From positions 207,366 through 271,365 of the forward strand of contig SRSL01000004.1 in assembly GCA_009735695.1 (NCBI GenBank): a DNA stretch of 64,000 nucleotides, in the 5' to 3' direction. The translations under genes and the position numbers were made by a program. The notes beneath the pieces are model-generated. The model saw only the letters and a list, made by a program, of their open reading frames with translations, made no database searches and was not told the DNA's origin. Position 1 is the first letter of the stretch; each line of letters starts with the position of its first letter. The DNA comes from Christiangramia bathymodioli. GTDB lineage: Bacteria > Bacteroidota > Bacteroidia > Flavobacteriales > Flavobacteriaceae. Shown here in pieces: positions 53,517-62,812 of the stretch.

Positions 53517-53720
53517 CAGGCATATCCAATTATATCGGGATAGGTTAAAGTTGCATCTGCCTGCCTGAGTTAAAATGTTAGACCTGAGTGAAATATTCCT
53601 GAAATTTTAAATAAAAGATTATATGTTTTTTAAAGTTACGATTTATTTGTGAAGGAAAATTCAGTAGCTTATAAATGAGATCGATAGTGAAATAAATGGC
53701 ATTCAATTTCTGAAAATAAA

Positions 53721-53744
53721 AAACCCTGCCAGCTGGCAGGGTTT
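53721..53744 (-). terminator. terminator of the M16 peptidase gene
   Basis: AAACCCTGCC (53721-53730) pairs perfectly with GGCAGGGTTT (53735-53744), loop AGCT, followed on the minus strand by a T-rich run. Confidence 0.9.
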
Positions 53745-53766
53745 GATTTTTACAAAGCAAGTCCTG

Positions 53767-56637
53767 TTAAGGTTTCACTTCAGATAACTTAACTTCTTCT
53801 CCTTTTTTGTTCAGAAGGATCACCTCATCAAATCCCATGTCCTTGAACTGCTGGAATTGAGTAGCGGCGTCTCCAACCACCAGGTAAGCCATTTTAGACT
53901 CATCCAGTAATTTATTTGCCAGTTCCTTATGTTGTTCCAGGGTCATGGATCGGATCACATCTTCTTCATTTTCGATGTATTTAGGATCCAGGTCGTAGGC
54001 ACTCATTTCCTGAAGCATGCCTAACAAAGACCCCTGAGTTTCAAAACGACGGGCGTTAGACTTGATCAGCGCATTCTTGGTGAATTCAAGATCGTCCTCA
54101 GAAATACCTTCTTTGTATTTTGCGATCTCATCCCTGAATATCTCTACAGATTCTCCAGTGGTATTCGTACGAACACTTGATGAAGCTGTAAAGGTTCCTG
54201 GAATCTTAGAGCCAGAGAAACCAGAACGGGCTCCGTAAGTATAACCTTTCTCTTCTCTTAGGATGAGGTTGACGTTACCGGAGAAAGAACCTCCTAATTT
54301 ATAGTTCATCACTTCTGCAGGATAGAAATCCTTGCTGGTTCTTGGAAGCGCGATATATCCAATATTGATCACCGATTGCTTCGCGTTAGGAACATCTACA
54401 AAATAAAGAGATGCCTTTTCCCTGTCATTCTTAACCTCGAATTCAGGCATTTTCACCTCTTTGGCTTCCCATTTATTTTCCATTTCTGAAATGGCAGCAA
54501 GGGCTTCCTCTTTGTCTACATCTCCAACTACATGGAAACGGCTTACGCTAGGTGAAAAATACTTGTTGTAGTATTCCTTAAGATCCTGCATAGTAATTGA
54601 TTTCACAGACTCTTCGGTTCCCAAGGTTGGATATGCAAATGGATGGTTCTCGCCGTAAAGCACCTTGTCGTAAACATTGCTAGCTATCCTGTTAGGATCG
54701 GCCTCGTAACGCTTTATGCTGTTGATGGTGCTGGTTTTGATCCTTTCCAGTTCCTTTTCGTCCCAACGAGGTTGCAGGATGATCTCGCTTACAAGGTCCA
54801 TGGTAGCGTCGAAATTACGCTTCAGGGTATTTCCTCTAATCACGATAGATTCATCAGTTGTATACATATTGATGCTGGCACCTAAAAGGTCTATGGCTTC
54901 TTCCAGTTCTGCCGGAGTTTTGTTAGCGGTTCCTTCCATCAGAATGTCTGACATCAAATTGGCAACCCCATTCTTGTCAAGGTTATCCAGTAAATGACCA
55001 CCTTCCAGTACAAGACTGAAGTTAACAAGAGGTAATTCGGTTTGCTCGATTCCGTAAACTTCCAGGCCGTTTTCCAGGTTTACACTCCAGGATTCAGGAA
55101 TGTTCAGCTGTGGTGATTCGCCCATTTCAGGCTGTACGGAACGATCAAAACTAGAAGGAGTCTTTTTGATCTCTTCGTTAGATTCTGCGATATCTGTTTC
55201 AACGTTTTCAGTGATCTCTTCTTCAACTATTTCAGCCTTCTGAGAATTTTCAGCAATTAGATCCATTTCTCCTTTTGGAACAAAGCTGGTTAGCACGAAT
55301 GGCTTATCCTTGATGTATTCATTATAGACTCTCATCACATCCTCCTTGGTCACGGCCTTGATGTTTTCGATATCCTTGGAAATGAAGCCAGGATCTCCGG
55401 CAAATACATCATACTGAGCCAGCTGGAAAGATTTCCCCAGAACACTGCTAATTCCGTTATAGAAGTCGGTTTCCAGACCGGCTTTGATACGCTCGATATC
55501 CTTTTCAGTAACTCCTTCTTTTTCAAAAAGGGCAAAAGCTTCCTGAATACCTGCCTCGACACTGTCCAGGTCCACACCTGCATTTGCAGTAACCAGGATT
55601 CTGAATTTTCCAGCGATCTGATCGGCGCTATTAAAAGCGTAAGGCTGGGATGTTAATTCTTTTTCTTCTACCAGAACCTGATATAACGGAGCTTCTTTTC
55701 CGTCGGATAGGATCTGCCCAAGGAAGTCCAGTGCATAGGCATCCTTATTGTATTGCTCTACCGCTGGCCAAACCATGTTAAGCTGCGGAGCGGTCGCGAA
55801 ATTGTCTTCGTGGTACAGGCGTTTGGTTTCTTCCAGGCTTACATTCTGAACCTCCAGTGGCTCAACTTCCTGGCGCTTCTTGATCTCACCAAAGTATTTT
55901 TCAACCATTTTTTTGGTTTCTTCTTCATTGAAATCTCCTGCAATAACCAGGGTAGCGTTGTTAGGACCGTAATATTTATCGTAGAATTCCTTAACATCCT
56001 CGATAGTGGCATTCTGAAGATCTTCCAGTTCCCCAATTACCTGCCAGCTGTATGGATGGCCTTCAGGAAAAAGGTTCTTGTCTATTACCCAGCTGGTGTG
56101 TCCGTAAGGATTGTTGTCTACACGCTGGCGCTTTTCGTTCTGAACCACTTCCTGCTGGTTGGCGAAAGCTGCTTCAGTAACTGTATTGATCAGGTAACCC
56201 ATACGGTCGCTCTCCAGCCACATAACCATTTCAAGGGCATTTTTCGGAACCACTTCGTAATAGATGGTTCCATCCTGCCAGGTTCCGCCGTTCAGCGTTC
56301 CTCCGGCATCCTGTATCTTTTTGAAGAACTGGTCCTGCGGAACGTTTTCCGATTCCTGGAAAAGCATATGCTCAAAAAGATGGGCAAAACCGGTACGACC
56401 CTGTTTCTCCCTGTTCGATCCCACTCCATACTGAATGGCTACAGAAACGATCGGGTCTGACTTATCCTGATGGAGAACCACGTTCAGGCCGTTATCGAGT
56501 TCGTATGTTTCATAATCGATGCTAAGGCCCTCTTCAGCCGAATCTTTTTCGCTTCCATCCTTGTCATTACAGGAAACAAAAGAAATCAGCATAACCGATA
56601 GCAGAAGAAGCATCGGCTTAATTCTGATGTTCGTCAT
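53767..56637 (-). CDS. M16-family metallopeptidase, two-domain lipoprotein
   Basis: 956 aa, with signal peptide ending SFVSC (lipidated Cys near 23). It is a tandem M16 (insulinase/pitrilysin-type) protein. The first half has the inverted zinc motif HxxEH in GFAHLFEHMLFQ (near residues 82-92), with the downstream Glu in NQQEVVQNEKRQ. The second half (from about 510) repeats the fold but lacks HxxEH (GGHLLDNLDKNGVANLMSD), the usual inactive half that completes the chamber. A Glu-rich linker (about 465-500) joins them. Likely degrades peptides in the periplasm. Single-gene unit. Confidence 0.93.
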   Translation of the reverse strand: MTNIRIKPMLLLLSVMLISFVSCNDKDGSEKDSAEEGLSIDYETYELDNGLNVVLHQDKSDPIVSVAIQYGVGSNREKQGRTGFAHLFEHMLFQESENVPQDQFFKKIQDAGGTLNGGTWQDGTIYYEVVPKNALEMVMWLESDRMGYLINTVTEAAFANQQEVVQNEKRQRVDNNPYGHTSWVIDKNLFPEGHPYSWQVIGELEDLQNATIEDVKEFYDKYYGPNNATLVIAGDFNEEETKKMVEKYFGEIKKRQEVEPLEVQNVSLEETKRLYHEDNFATAPQLNMVWPAVEQYNKDAYALDFLGQILSDGKEAPLYQVLVEEKELTSQPYAFNSADQIAGKFRILVTANAGVDLDSVEAGIQEAFALFEKEGVTEKDIERIKAGLETDFYNGISSVLGKSFQLAQYDVFAGDPGFISKDIENIKAVTKEDVMRVYNEYIKDKPFVLTSFVPKGEMDLIAENSQKAEIVEEEITENVETDIAESNEEIKKTPSSFDRSVQPEMGESPQLNIPESWSVNLENGLEVYGIEQTELPLVNFSLVLEGGHLLDNLDKNGVANLMSDILMEGTANKTPAELEEAIDLLGASINMYTTDESIVIRGNTLKRNFDATMDLVSEIILQPRWDEKELERIKTSTINSIKRYEADPNRIASNVYDKVLYGENHPFAYPTLGTEESVKSITMQDLKEYYNKYFSPSVSRFHVVGDVDKEEALAAISEMENKWEAKEVKMPEFEVKNDREKASLYFVDVPNAKQSVINIGYIALPRTSKDFYPAEVMNYKLGGSFSGNVNLILREEKGYTYGARSGFSGSKIPGTFTASSSVRTNTTGESVEIFRDEIAKYKEGISEDDLEFTKNALIKSNARRFETQGSLLGMLQEMSAYDLDPKYIENEEDVIRSMTLEQHKELANKLLDESKMAYLVVGDAATQFQQFKDMGFDEVILLNKKGEEVKLSEVKP

Positions 56638-56916
56638 TAGTTTGATTTTTAAATTAATGATTGCTAAAATAGTTAATTGAATCTTAATTATTTGACTGTA
56701 AATTTTTTAAGATGTTACAACATTACCAGGTTTTCTGGTAAAATTTCGATGATTATGTTATTTGTTTCCAGGTGGGATCCACATAACAGTACTGTGTAAA
56801 CAATTATGCTTCAGAATATTAAGTTTTGTAAGACCAGATAAGATTCTCTGGATTTAGGAGCCTAAAAATTTTTAAAAGTTTATTTTTATGATTCAGAACA
56901 GATCCAAATTTTAACA

Positions 56917-58020
56917 ATGAGGTATTTAGTAGGAATTATAATGATCCTTAGTATATCGGTTGCGTGTAAAGATGAGCCAAAAAAGACCGCTGCCGTTTCG
57001 AGTGCAGAAGTTGAAAAAGAGGAGGTGAGCAAGCCCGAGCTTTTAAAGGAACAACCGGAAGATGTAGAAACTCCGGAAGGCATGGTTTGGGTTTCCGGTG
57101 TAGAATTCACCATGGGAGCCAGGGATGATGATCCTTATGCGCTTCCACGGGAAAAACCGGCACACCCGGTTGCGGTAGATGGTTTTTTTATAGATAAGAC
57201 AGAGGTGACCAATGCAGAATTCCGGGAGTTCGTAGAGGCAACCGGTTATGTGACCGTTGCAGAACGGGAAATAGAATGGGAACAGATAAAAAAACAATTA
57301 CCACCCGGGACGCCGAAACCTCATGATAGTATGTTGCAGCCAGGCTCGCTGATCTTCAGAAAAGAGGTGGAAAGCGTTAACAATCTCTATGATATCTCGC
57401 AATGGTGGGAGTGGAAGATTGGTGCTAACTGGCGACATCCGCAGGGCCCAGGCAGCAGTATTGAAGGCAAGGATGATTACCCCGTGGTGCATGTTTCTAC
57501 CGAAGATGTAAAGGCCTATGCCCAATGGAAAGGGCGGGACCTACCAACCGAAGCAGAATGGGAAGCAGCGGCCCACGGAAAAATGCATGGAGGAATCTAT
57601 ACCTGGGGAGATGAAGAAACTCCGTTGATCGAAAATGCCAATACCTGGCAGGGAGAGTTTCCGGTTAAGAATCTGCCCGAAGATGGCTATAAGTACGCGG
57701 CGCCTGTAAAATCGTTTCCTCCCAACAGTTTAGGGATTTATGATATGGCGGGCAACGTTTGGGAATTCACCAAGGATAATTTTGATGTGGCTTATTATCA
57801 GAATATCGCGCCGGCCGGTTTGCTGGTGAATCCGCAGGGCTCACCGAGATTTTTCAATCCGGAGAATCCTTATGAGAAGGAGAAAGTGATCAAAGGGGGT
57901 TCATTTTTATGTAACAAATCTTATTGTGCGAGCTATCGGGTTTCGGCACGTATGGGAATGACCCTTGATTCGGGATCAGATCATGTAGGTTTCAGAACCG
58001 TTAAACGAGTGAAAAAGTAG
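56917..58020 (+). CDS. formylglycine-generating-enzyme-like lipoprotein
   Basis: 367 aa, an exported SUMF1/FGE-fold protein. Signal peptide ends SISVAC (lipidated C17), then an acidic linker (about 20-52). The fold starts GMVWVSGVEFTMGARDDD. Both FGE active-site cysteines are present: C332 and C337 in GGSFLCNKSYCASYRVSAR, the spacing of true copper-dependent FGEs that convert a sulfatase Cys to formylglycine. Many FGE-like proteins lack them. No sulfatase gene is in the window. Periplasmic lipoprotein FGE suggests maturation of exported sulfatases; that is inference. Confidence 0.88.
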   Translation: MRYLVGIIMILSISVACKDEPKKTAAVSSAEVEKEEVSKPELLKEQPEDVETPEGMVWVSGVEFTMGARDDDPYALPREKPAHPVAVDGFFIDKTEVTNAEFREFVEATGYVTVAEREIEWEQIKKQLPPGTPKPHDSMLQPGSLIFRKEVESVNNLYDISQWWEWKIGANWRHPQGPGSSIEGKDDYPVVHVSTEDVKAYAQWKGRDLPTEAEWEAAAHGKMHGGIYTWGDEETPLIENANTWQGEFPVKNLPEDGYKYAAPVKSFPPNSLGIYDMAGNVWEFTKDNFDVAYYQNIAPAGLLVNPQGSPRFFNPENPYEKEKVIKGGSFLCNKSYCASYRVSARMGMTLDSGSDHVGFRTVKRVKK

Positions 58021-58045
58021 GCATTTTCAGCATATAAAATTTCAG

Positions 58046-58074
58046 GCCCGGTCTTATTTAGATCGGGCTTTTTT
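58046..58074 (+). terminator. terminator of the FGE-like gene
   Basis: GCCCGGTC (58046-58053) pairs with GATCGGGC (58061-58068), with one G-T pair, followed by six T's. Confidence 0.85.
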
Positions 58075-58159
58075 ATTTCCATTCATTTATTGGATTGTAA
58101 CAAGGGTTACTGTAGAAAATGACTGCTGGAGTTAACTTTAGTTTATTAAATCCAGGGTC

Positions 58160-59359
58160 ATGAAAACGCTAATCATAGGAGGGAACTTTGCCGGGATCAC
58201 CGCCGCCCTCGAATTAAAAAGAAAACTGAAAAAGGAACATGAAGTAGTAATGATCGATAAATCTCCGTTATTTCTATTCATTCCTTCTTTGATCTGGGTG
58301 CCCTTCGGAAGAAGGGAAGTAAAGGATATTTCCTTCAGAAAAGATGAATTGCTTAAAAAGAAAGGAATCGAATTCATCCAGGCTGAAGCCCTGGATGTTG
58401 ATACTGAAAAACAGGTGGTAAATACCACTAAGGGAGCGATTCATTACGACCATCTTGTAATTGCAACCGGTCCTAAAGTCGCATTTGATGTAGCTCCAGG
58501 GGTGAAGGAATATGCCCATTATATAGGAACACCACAAGGGGCGATGAAAGCGAGGAAAGCGCTTGAAGAATTTAAAAAGGATCCAGGTCCCATCGTGATC
58601 GGTGCTACTCAGAATGCCGGCTGTATGGGCGCTGCCTATGAATTCCTTTTCAATACTGAAAAATGGCTGAGAGAGCAGAAGATCAGGAAAAAAGTAGATC
58701 TCTACTGGATCACTCCTGAAACCTTTCTCGGGCATTTTGGAATAGACGGTATGACCGGTGGTGAAAGCATGTTGAAGTCTTTTATGAAACTATTCAATAT
58801 TCACTATCGTACCGAAGTAGGAGTTGAGGAAGTCAGGGAAGACCGGGTAATACTTTCTACTGGCGAAGAGCTGCCAAGCAAATTCACCATGTTAATGCCT
58901 CCGTTCGTTGGAGTGGATTTTGTAAAAAACTCAACAGGTCTGGAAGCCACCGCGAATGGCTATATACCTGTTACCGATGATTACAGGCATGAGAGCATTC
59001 CCAATATCTGGGCTGCCGGAATCGCAGTGGATGTGAAACTGCCCTTTAAACCAGGTAAGGTTCCATTTTCCAGTCCGAAAACCGGATATCCTTCAGACGA
59101 AACCGGAAAGATAGTCGCTGAAAATATTTCAAGGATCATAAATGGCAAAACCGAGCTTAAGAAGAAAGCCTGGGGTAAAATTCCCGGAATCTGTGTCATG
59201 GACGCCGGTAAAAAAGAGGTGATCATCCTTTCTGACACGCTATTCAAACCTCGAAAATTCGCGCTGATGATCCCTAATGTGATCTATGATTTTTCCAAGG
59301 TCTTATTCGAGAAATATTTTCTCTGGAAAACAAGGCATGGGTACTCCATGCTTCCATGA
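58160..59359 (+). CDS. sulfide:quinone oxidoreductase-like FAD protein
   Basis: 399 aa pyridine-nucleotide-disulfide-fold flavoprotein. FAD motif LIIGGNFAGITAA (4-16), second GD-type strand IVIGATQNAGCMGAAYEF (145-162) and late FAD contact NIWAAGIAVDV. C155 and C345 (GICVMDAG) correspond to the two redox cysteines that reduce sulfide in SQR, while the third SQR cysteine (near residue 128 in the family) is missing. The C-terminal amphipathic helix (MIPNVIYDFSKVLFEKYFLWKTRHGY) could bind the membrane. Role in sulfide oxidation is probable but not certain; an NDH-2-like role is possible. Confidence 0.8.
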   Translation: MKTLIIGGNFAGITAALELKRKLKKEHEVVMIDKSPLFLFIPSLIWVPFGRREVKDISFRKDELLKKKGIEFIQAEALDVDTEKQVVNTTKGAIHYDHLVIATGPKVAFDVAPGVKEYAHYIGTPQGAMKARKALEEFKKDPGPIVIGATQNAGCMGAAYEFLFNTEKWLREQKIRKKVDLYWITPETFLGHFGIDGMTGGESMLKSFMKLFNIHYRTEVGVEEVREDRVILSTGEELPSKFTMLMPPFVGVDFVKNSTGLEATANGYIPVTDDYRHESIPNIWAAGIAVDVKLPFKPGKVPFSSPKTGYPSDETGKIVAENISRIINGKTELKKKAWGKIPGICVMDAGKKEVIILSDTLFKPRKFALMIPNVIYDFSKVLFEKYFLWKTRHGYSMLP

Positions 59360-59367
59360 CCGGGATA

Positions 59368-59398
59368 AAAACCCTTTCAGAATAACTGAAAGGGTTTT
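59368..59398. terminator. bidirectional terminator SQR-like/exonuclease
   Basis: AAAACCCTTTCAG (59368-59380) pairs perfectly with CTGAAAGGGTTTT (59386-59398), loop AATAA, between convergent genes. Confidence 0.9.
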
Positions 59399-60832
59399 TT
59401 ATGCGATCATCCAGTTGTCCAGGCTCGAACTGGAATTTTCCGGGTGGATTCCATCAATTGGGATCCTTACCAGGTCTTTTTTATTGTTCAGATAAGAACT
59501 TACAATTCTTTCGGTATAGCTGGAATTTTTTTGAGGCACCAGGTAATTCCTGAAATCTTCCGGCTCATTGAATTCCTGGGACTCATCAATAAAACCATAG
59601 CCCGAATATTTACCCTTGTTGAGGTAAATAAACGACTTTTCCTTACGATGCCGGCCTTTTTCGACCAGCAGGCAGGAAGCATCGAATTGGGAAATATAGT
59701 CAACTGCTTTGGCTACTCTGGAATTGTATTCTTCGGCATTAATTTCACCTTTGCAGGCCCCGCTGCAGGAAGTGATCTTATAATGGTCGCATTCCTTGAC
59801 CCCGGTTTGCAAGCCGCAATATCTTGGACACAGTTCAAATTTTTTACATAGCAATTCCAGGAAATTGATTGCCTCATCACGAGTATAAAAACGCATCCAA
59901 CAAACCGGGGCGATCTTGTTCTTATGCAAAGCGAATTGTTCGATGCCTTTTTGATTGTGATAAGAAGTCAAAGTATAAGGCCTCGAGATCTTCTTCTGAG
60001 CTTTGTTGAATTTTGGATAGTGTTTCAGGATGAGTTCAGATTCTCTCAATAAAGCCAGGATTTCACTGCCGGTAAGTTCATAATCGATGCTGTGGGTAGC
60101 CTGCATCAGTTTATACTTTCGGTTCGATTTCTCCTGAAAATGGGATTTTATCCTGCTTTTAATATTCTTGGCTTTTCCTATATATAGCGGAATCCCTTCC
60201 TTATCCCTGAAAAAATAAACGCCTGTGGCATCTGGCAATTTTTCGAAATCTGATCTTCTGAAATTCGGAGGCAGGTAAGAGGCTGCCGTTCGCTGATTCA
60301 ACAATTCTGCGATCACTTCAAATTCAGGATCAAGAGACAGGCAGCGTTTAAAAAGTTCTACAGTCGCTTCGGTATCTCCTTTTGCACGGTGGCGATCCAG
60401 GTGAGGAATATTAATAGAGGTGCAAATATTTCCAAGGCTATACGAAAATAGGCCGGGAATCAGTTTTTTGGTAAGCCGAACCGTGCACAATCTTTTCCTT
60501 TTGAAACTAAGACCTATTTCTTCGAATTCGGATTTAATGATATTGTAATCAAAATTCACATTATGCGCTACAAAAATGCAATCCTTCGTGATGCGGTCCA
60601 CTTCAGCAGCAATTTCAGAAAATGAGGGTGCATCGGCAACCATCCTATCATTGATCCCGGTGAGGCTTTCAATATATAGAGGGATTTCCTGGCTTGGGTT
60701 GACCAGCGAAGTATATTCATCGATCACTTCTCCATTCTGTACCACCATCACACAGATCTCGGTGATCTTATTTCCCTTTATCCCACCTCCTGTTGTCTCA
60801 ATATCGGTGATCGCAAATTTGACATCTTTCAT
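59399..60832 (-). CDS. DEDDh exonuclease fused to a GIY-YIG (UvrC-N-like) nuclease
   Basis: 477 aa. Residues about 4-170 form a DnaQ-type 3'-5' exonuclease: D10/E12 in AITDIETTG, Asp in VAHNVNFDYNIIKSEF, and His/Asp in HRAKGDTEAT. Residues about 200-280 form a GIY-YIG endonuclease (GVYFFRDKEGIPLYIGKAKNIKSRIKSHF). A Cys-bearing region (CPRYCGLQTGVKECDHYKITSCSGACKG, about 335-362) corresponds to the cysteine-rich part found after the nuclease in Cho/UvrC proteins. Likely DNA repair. The fusion recurs in several bacterial phyla. Ends at a shared terminator. Confidence 0.9.
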   Translation of the reverse strand: MKDVKFAITDIETTGGGIKGNKITEICVMVVQNGEVIDEYTSLVNPSQEIPLYIESLTGINDRMVADAPSFSEIAAEVDRITKDCIFVAHNVNFDYNIIKSEFEEIGLSFKRKRLCTVRLTKKLIPGLFSYSLGNICTSINIPHLDRHRAKGDTEATVELFKRCLSLDPEFEVIAELLNQRTAASYLPPNFRRSDFEKLPDATGVYFFRDKEGIPLYIGKAKNIKSRIKSHFQEKSNRKYKLMQATHSIDYELTGSEILALLRESELILKHYPKFNKAQKKISRPYTLTSYHNQKGIEQFALHKNKIAPVCWMRFYTRDEAINFLELLCKKFELCPRYCGLQTGVKECDHYKITSCSGACKGEINAEEYNSRVAKAVDYISQFDASCLLVEKGRHRKEKSFIYLNKGKYSGYGFIDESQEFNEPEDFRNYLVPQKNSSYTERIVSSYLNNKKDLVRIPIDGIHPENSSSSLDNWMIA

Positions 60833-60983
60833 GCTCGAAAATTACTTCTAAATTGGAAAAAATCCAAACAGATGGATAAAATCCATCTTTAGCTATGTCA
60901 ATTTTGGTCGGTCTTATAAATTTAAGCTTACTGTTTATGAGGTTTATTACACAGAAAACGCTTCGTTAAGGTGTTTTTAAAAA

Positions 60984-61010
60984 TAAGACCTACGAAAATC
61001 CTAGGTCTTA
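60984..61010 (-). terminator. hairpin terminator after the vWA gene
   Basis: TAAGACCTA (60984-60992) and TAGGTCTTA (61002-61010) pair perfectly across a 9-nt loop, 24 nt beyond the stop, with a T-rich run on the minus strand. Confidence 0.7.
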
Positions 61011-61033
61011 CTCTATCTATAGATTTTGAAATT

Positions 61034-62812
61034 TTACTTTTCGGTTAGATGGTCCATATTCGAATAGCTTTTTACCAACCTTATAAATTCTGCACGGTAA
61101 CCTTCCTCATCTTCGCCTCTTCCACTCTCAGCAAGATCAATCACCATAGATGAATCTTTGCCATTTGAGTATTCCGAATCTCTCAAATTCATCCCAAATA
61201 AAGCCAGTGCAGAAATGAAATTAAAATCTTCTGAAAGTTCCTTTTCTGAAGCGGTATAAACAACCTCTTCGATCAATTTGCTTTTTTTGCCATCCGGCTC
61301 TTTGTATCTGAACTTTATGGTCAATAGTTCATCCGAATTTTTAGTTTTTGGAACCTGTTTAATGTATTTATAATCATCAATATTTTTCAGGAATTTACTT
61401 TTTACTCCAGGAGGTATGATCTCGTAGACAGCGGTTACATTATGGCCACTACCTAGTTCTCCTGCATCCTTTTCATCATTATTAAAATCTTCATCGTTCA
61501 GCAACCTGTTCTCATACCCAATAAGTCTATAGGCTTCCACATTTTCAGGATTGAATTCCACCTGTATCTTTACATCCTTTGCGATGGTATATAAGGTCCC
61601 ACCAAATTCAGTTCCCAGGATTCTGCGTGCTTCCTGCATGGAGTCTATATAAGCATGATTTCCATTCCCGGCCTGCGCCAGGCTTTCTAGTTTGGAATCT
61701 TTGTAATTTCCCATCCCGAAGCCAAGAGCTGTGAGGAAAACTCCTGACTCTCTTTTTTTCTCGATGAGGTCTTTCATCGCGTTATCACTTTGCAAGCCAA
61801 CATTAAAATCACCATCGGTTGCAAGAATCACCCGGTTATTTCCACCCTCTATAAAATTTTCAGAAGCAATCTTATAGGCCAGTTCAATTCCCTGTCCTCC
61901 GGCAGTCGAACCGCCTGCTGAAAGTTTTCCAATCGCTTCTTCGATCTTTATTTTCTGGTCGCCAGATGTTGGTTCCAGCACCACGCCAGCTGCTCCAGCA
62001 TATACTACAATAGAGACTTTATCCTGTTCTCTCAGCTGCTGAGTGAGGAGTTTGAAAGCCGATTTAAGAAGCGGTAATTTGTTAGGGGCATGCATCGACC
62101 CCGAAACGTCGAGTAAGAATACCAGATTTGAAGCCGGTACATTTTCCATAGGAACTTCCTTTCCCTGTATGCCTATTTTCACCAGTTTGGTATCAGGGTT
62201 CCATGGCGTTTGAGCGTATTCTGTTTGAATAGAAAAAGGATGGTCACCTCCGGGTTGTTCATAATCATAATCAAAGTAATTGATCATTTCTTCTATCTTC
62301 ACGGCGTCTTTAGGGATTTCAATACCATTGTTGATCATTCTTCTAATATTGCTATAACCGGCCTTATCAACATCAATCGAAAAAGTGCAAAGGGGAGAGG
62401 CTTTGACCAGTTTAAAATTGTTCTCCTCTATCTCCTTGTAAGATTCATTTGCTGTAATGGGAGTTCGAATACTTGAGACACCGCGTATTCTAATACCTGC
62501 CGAATAACCAGTTACGACCACTTCTTCCAAATTGCTGGAATCAGGCTCCAAAACGACATTTATTTCGGTCTCTTTGCCAACCTTTTTTTCTTTGGTTTTG
62601 AAGCCTACGAAGCTGAAAGCAAGTACATCGCCTTCTTTGGCTTCAATAGAATACTTTCCATCAAAATCTGTAGTTACTCCATTGGAGGTTCCTTTGATGA
62701 TAACATTTACACCTGGAACAGGCTGGTTTTCGGCATCGGTAACGGTTCCGGTAATGGTTTTAGCCTGTATATTCAGGCAAAAAGCGAAGATCAGAAAGTA
62801 AAAGATTCTCAT
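61034..62812 (-). CDS. von Willebrand factor A protein with TonB-receptor-type N-terminus
   Basis: 592 aa exported protein. Signal peptide (1-17), then a carboxypeptidase-regulatory-like domain (about 19-90, ITGTVTDAENQPVPGVNVIIKGTSNGVTTDFDGKY) ending in LEEVVVTGY, the motif that joins this domain to the plug in SusC receptors. Instead of a plug and barrel, a YfbK-type N-region follows (ASPLCTFSIDVDKAGYSNIRRMI). Then comes a vWA domain with complete MIDAS (FLLDVSGSMHAPNK, near 230) and a C-terminal DUF3520-like region. Metal-dependent adhesion or complex assembly at the envelope is likely; partner unknown. Confidence 0.88.
   Translation of the reverse strand: MRIFYFLIFAFCLNIQAKTITGTVTDAENQPVPGVNVIIKGTSNGVTTDFDGKYSIEAKEGDVLAFSFVGFKTKEKKVGKETEINVVLEPDSSNLEEVVVTGYSAGIRIRGVSSIRTPITANESYKEIEENNFKLVKASPLCTFSIDVDKAGYSNIRRMINNGIEIPKDAVKIEEMINYFDYDYEQPGGDHPFSIQTEYAQTPWNPDTKLVKIGIQGKEVPMENVPASNLVFLLDVSGSMHAPNKLPLLKSAFKLLTQQLREQDKVSIVVYAGAAGVVLEPTSGDQKIKIEEAIGKLSAGGSTAGGQGIELAYKIASENFIEGGNNRVILATDGDFNVGLQSDNAMKDLIEKKRESGVFLTALGFGMGNYKDSKLESLAQAGNGNHAYIDSMQEARRILGTEFGGTLYTIAKDVKIQVEFNPENVEAYRLIGYENRLLNDEDFNNDEKDAGELGSGHNVTAVYEIIPPGVKSKFLKNIDDYKYIKQVPKTKNSDELLTIKFRYKEPDGKKSKLIEEVVYTASEKELSEDFNFISALALFGMNLRDSEYSNGKDSSMVIDLAESGRGEDEEGYRAEFIRLVKSYSNMDHLTEK

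Noticed and set aside
53578..53760. 60-codon minus-strand frame upstream of the outer-membrane factor
   Set aside because: AT-rich intergenic sequence containing the M16 terminator; translation is low-complexity.
55753..56460. 235-codon plus-strand frame within the M16 peptidase gene
   Set aside because: Lies wholly antisense to the catalytic half containing HxxEH; Phe/Val-rich translation typical of reverse-complement of acidic, Glu/Lys-rich coding sequence.
56638..56916. Intergenic region of about 280 nt searched for small RNA, tRNA or small ORF
   Set aside because: Only a short ACCAG/CTGGT hairpin is visible; no cloverleaf, T tail or convincing coding frame.
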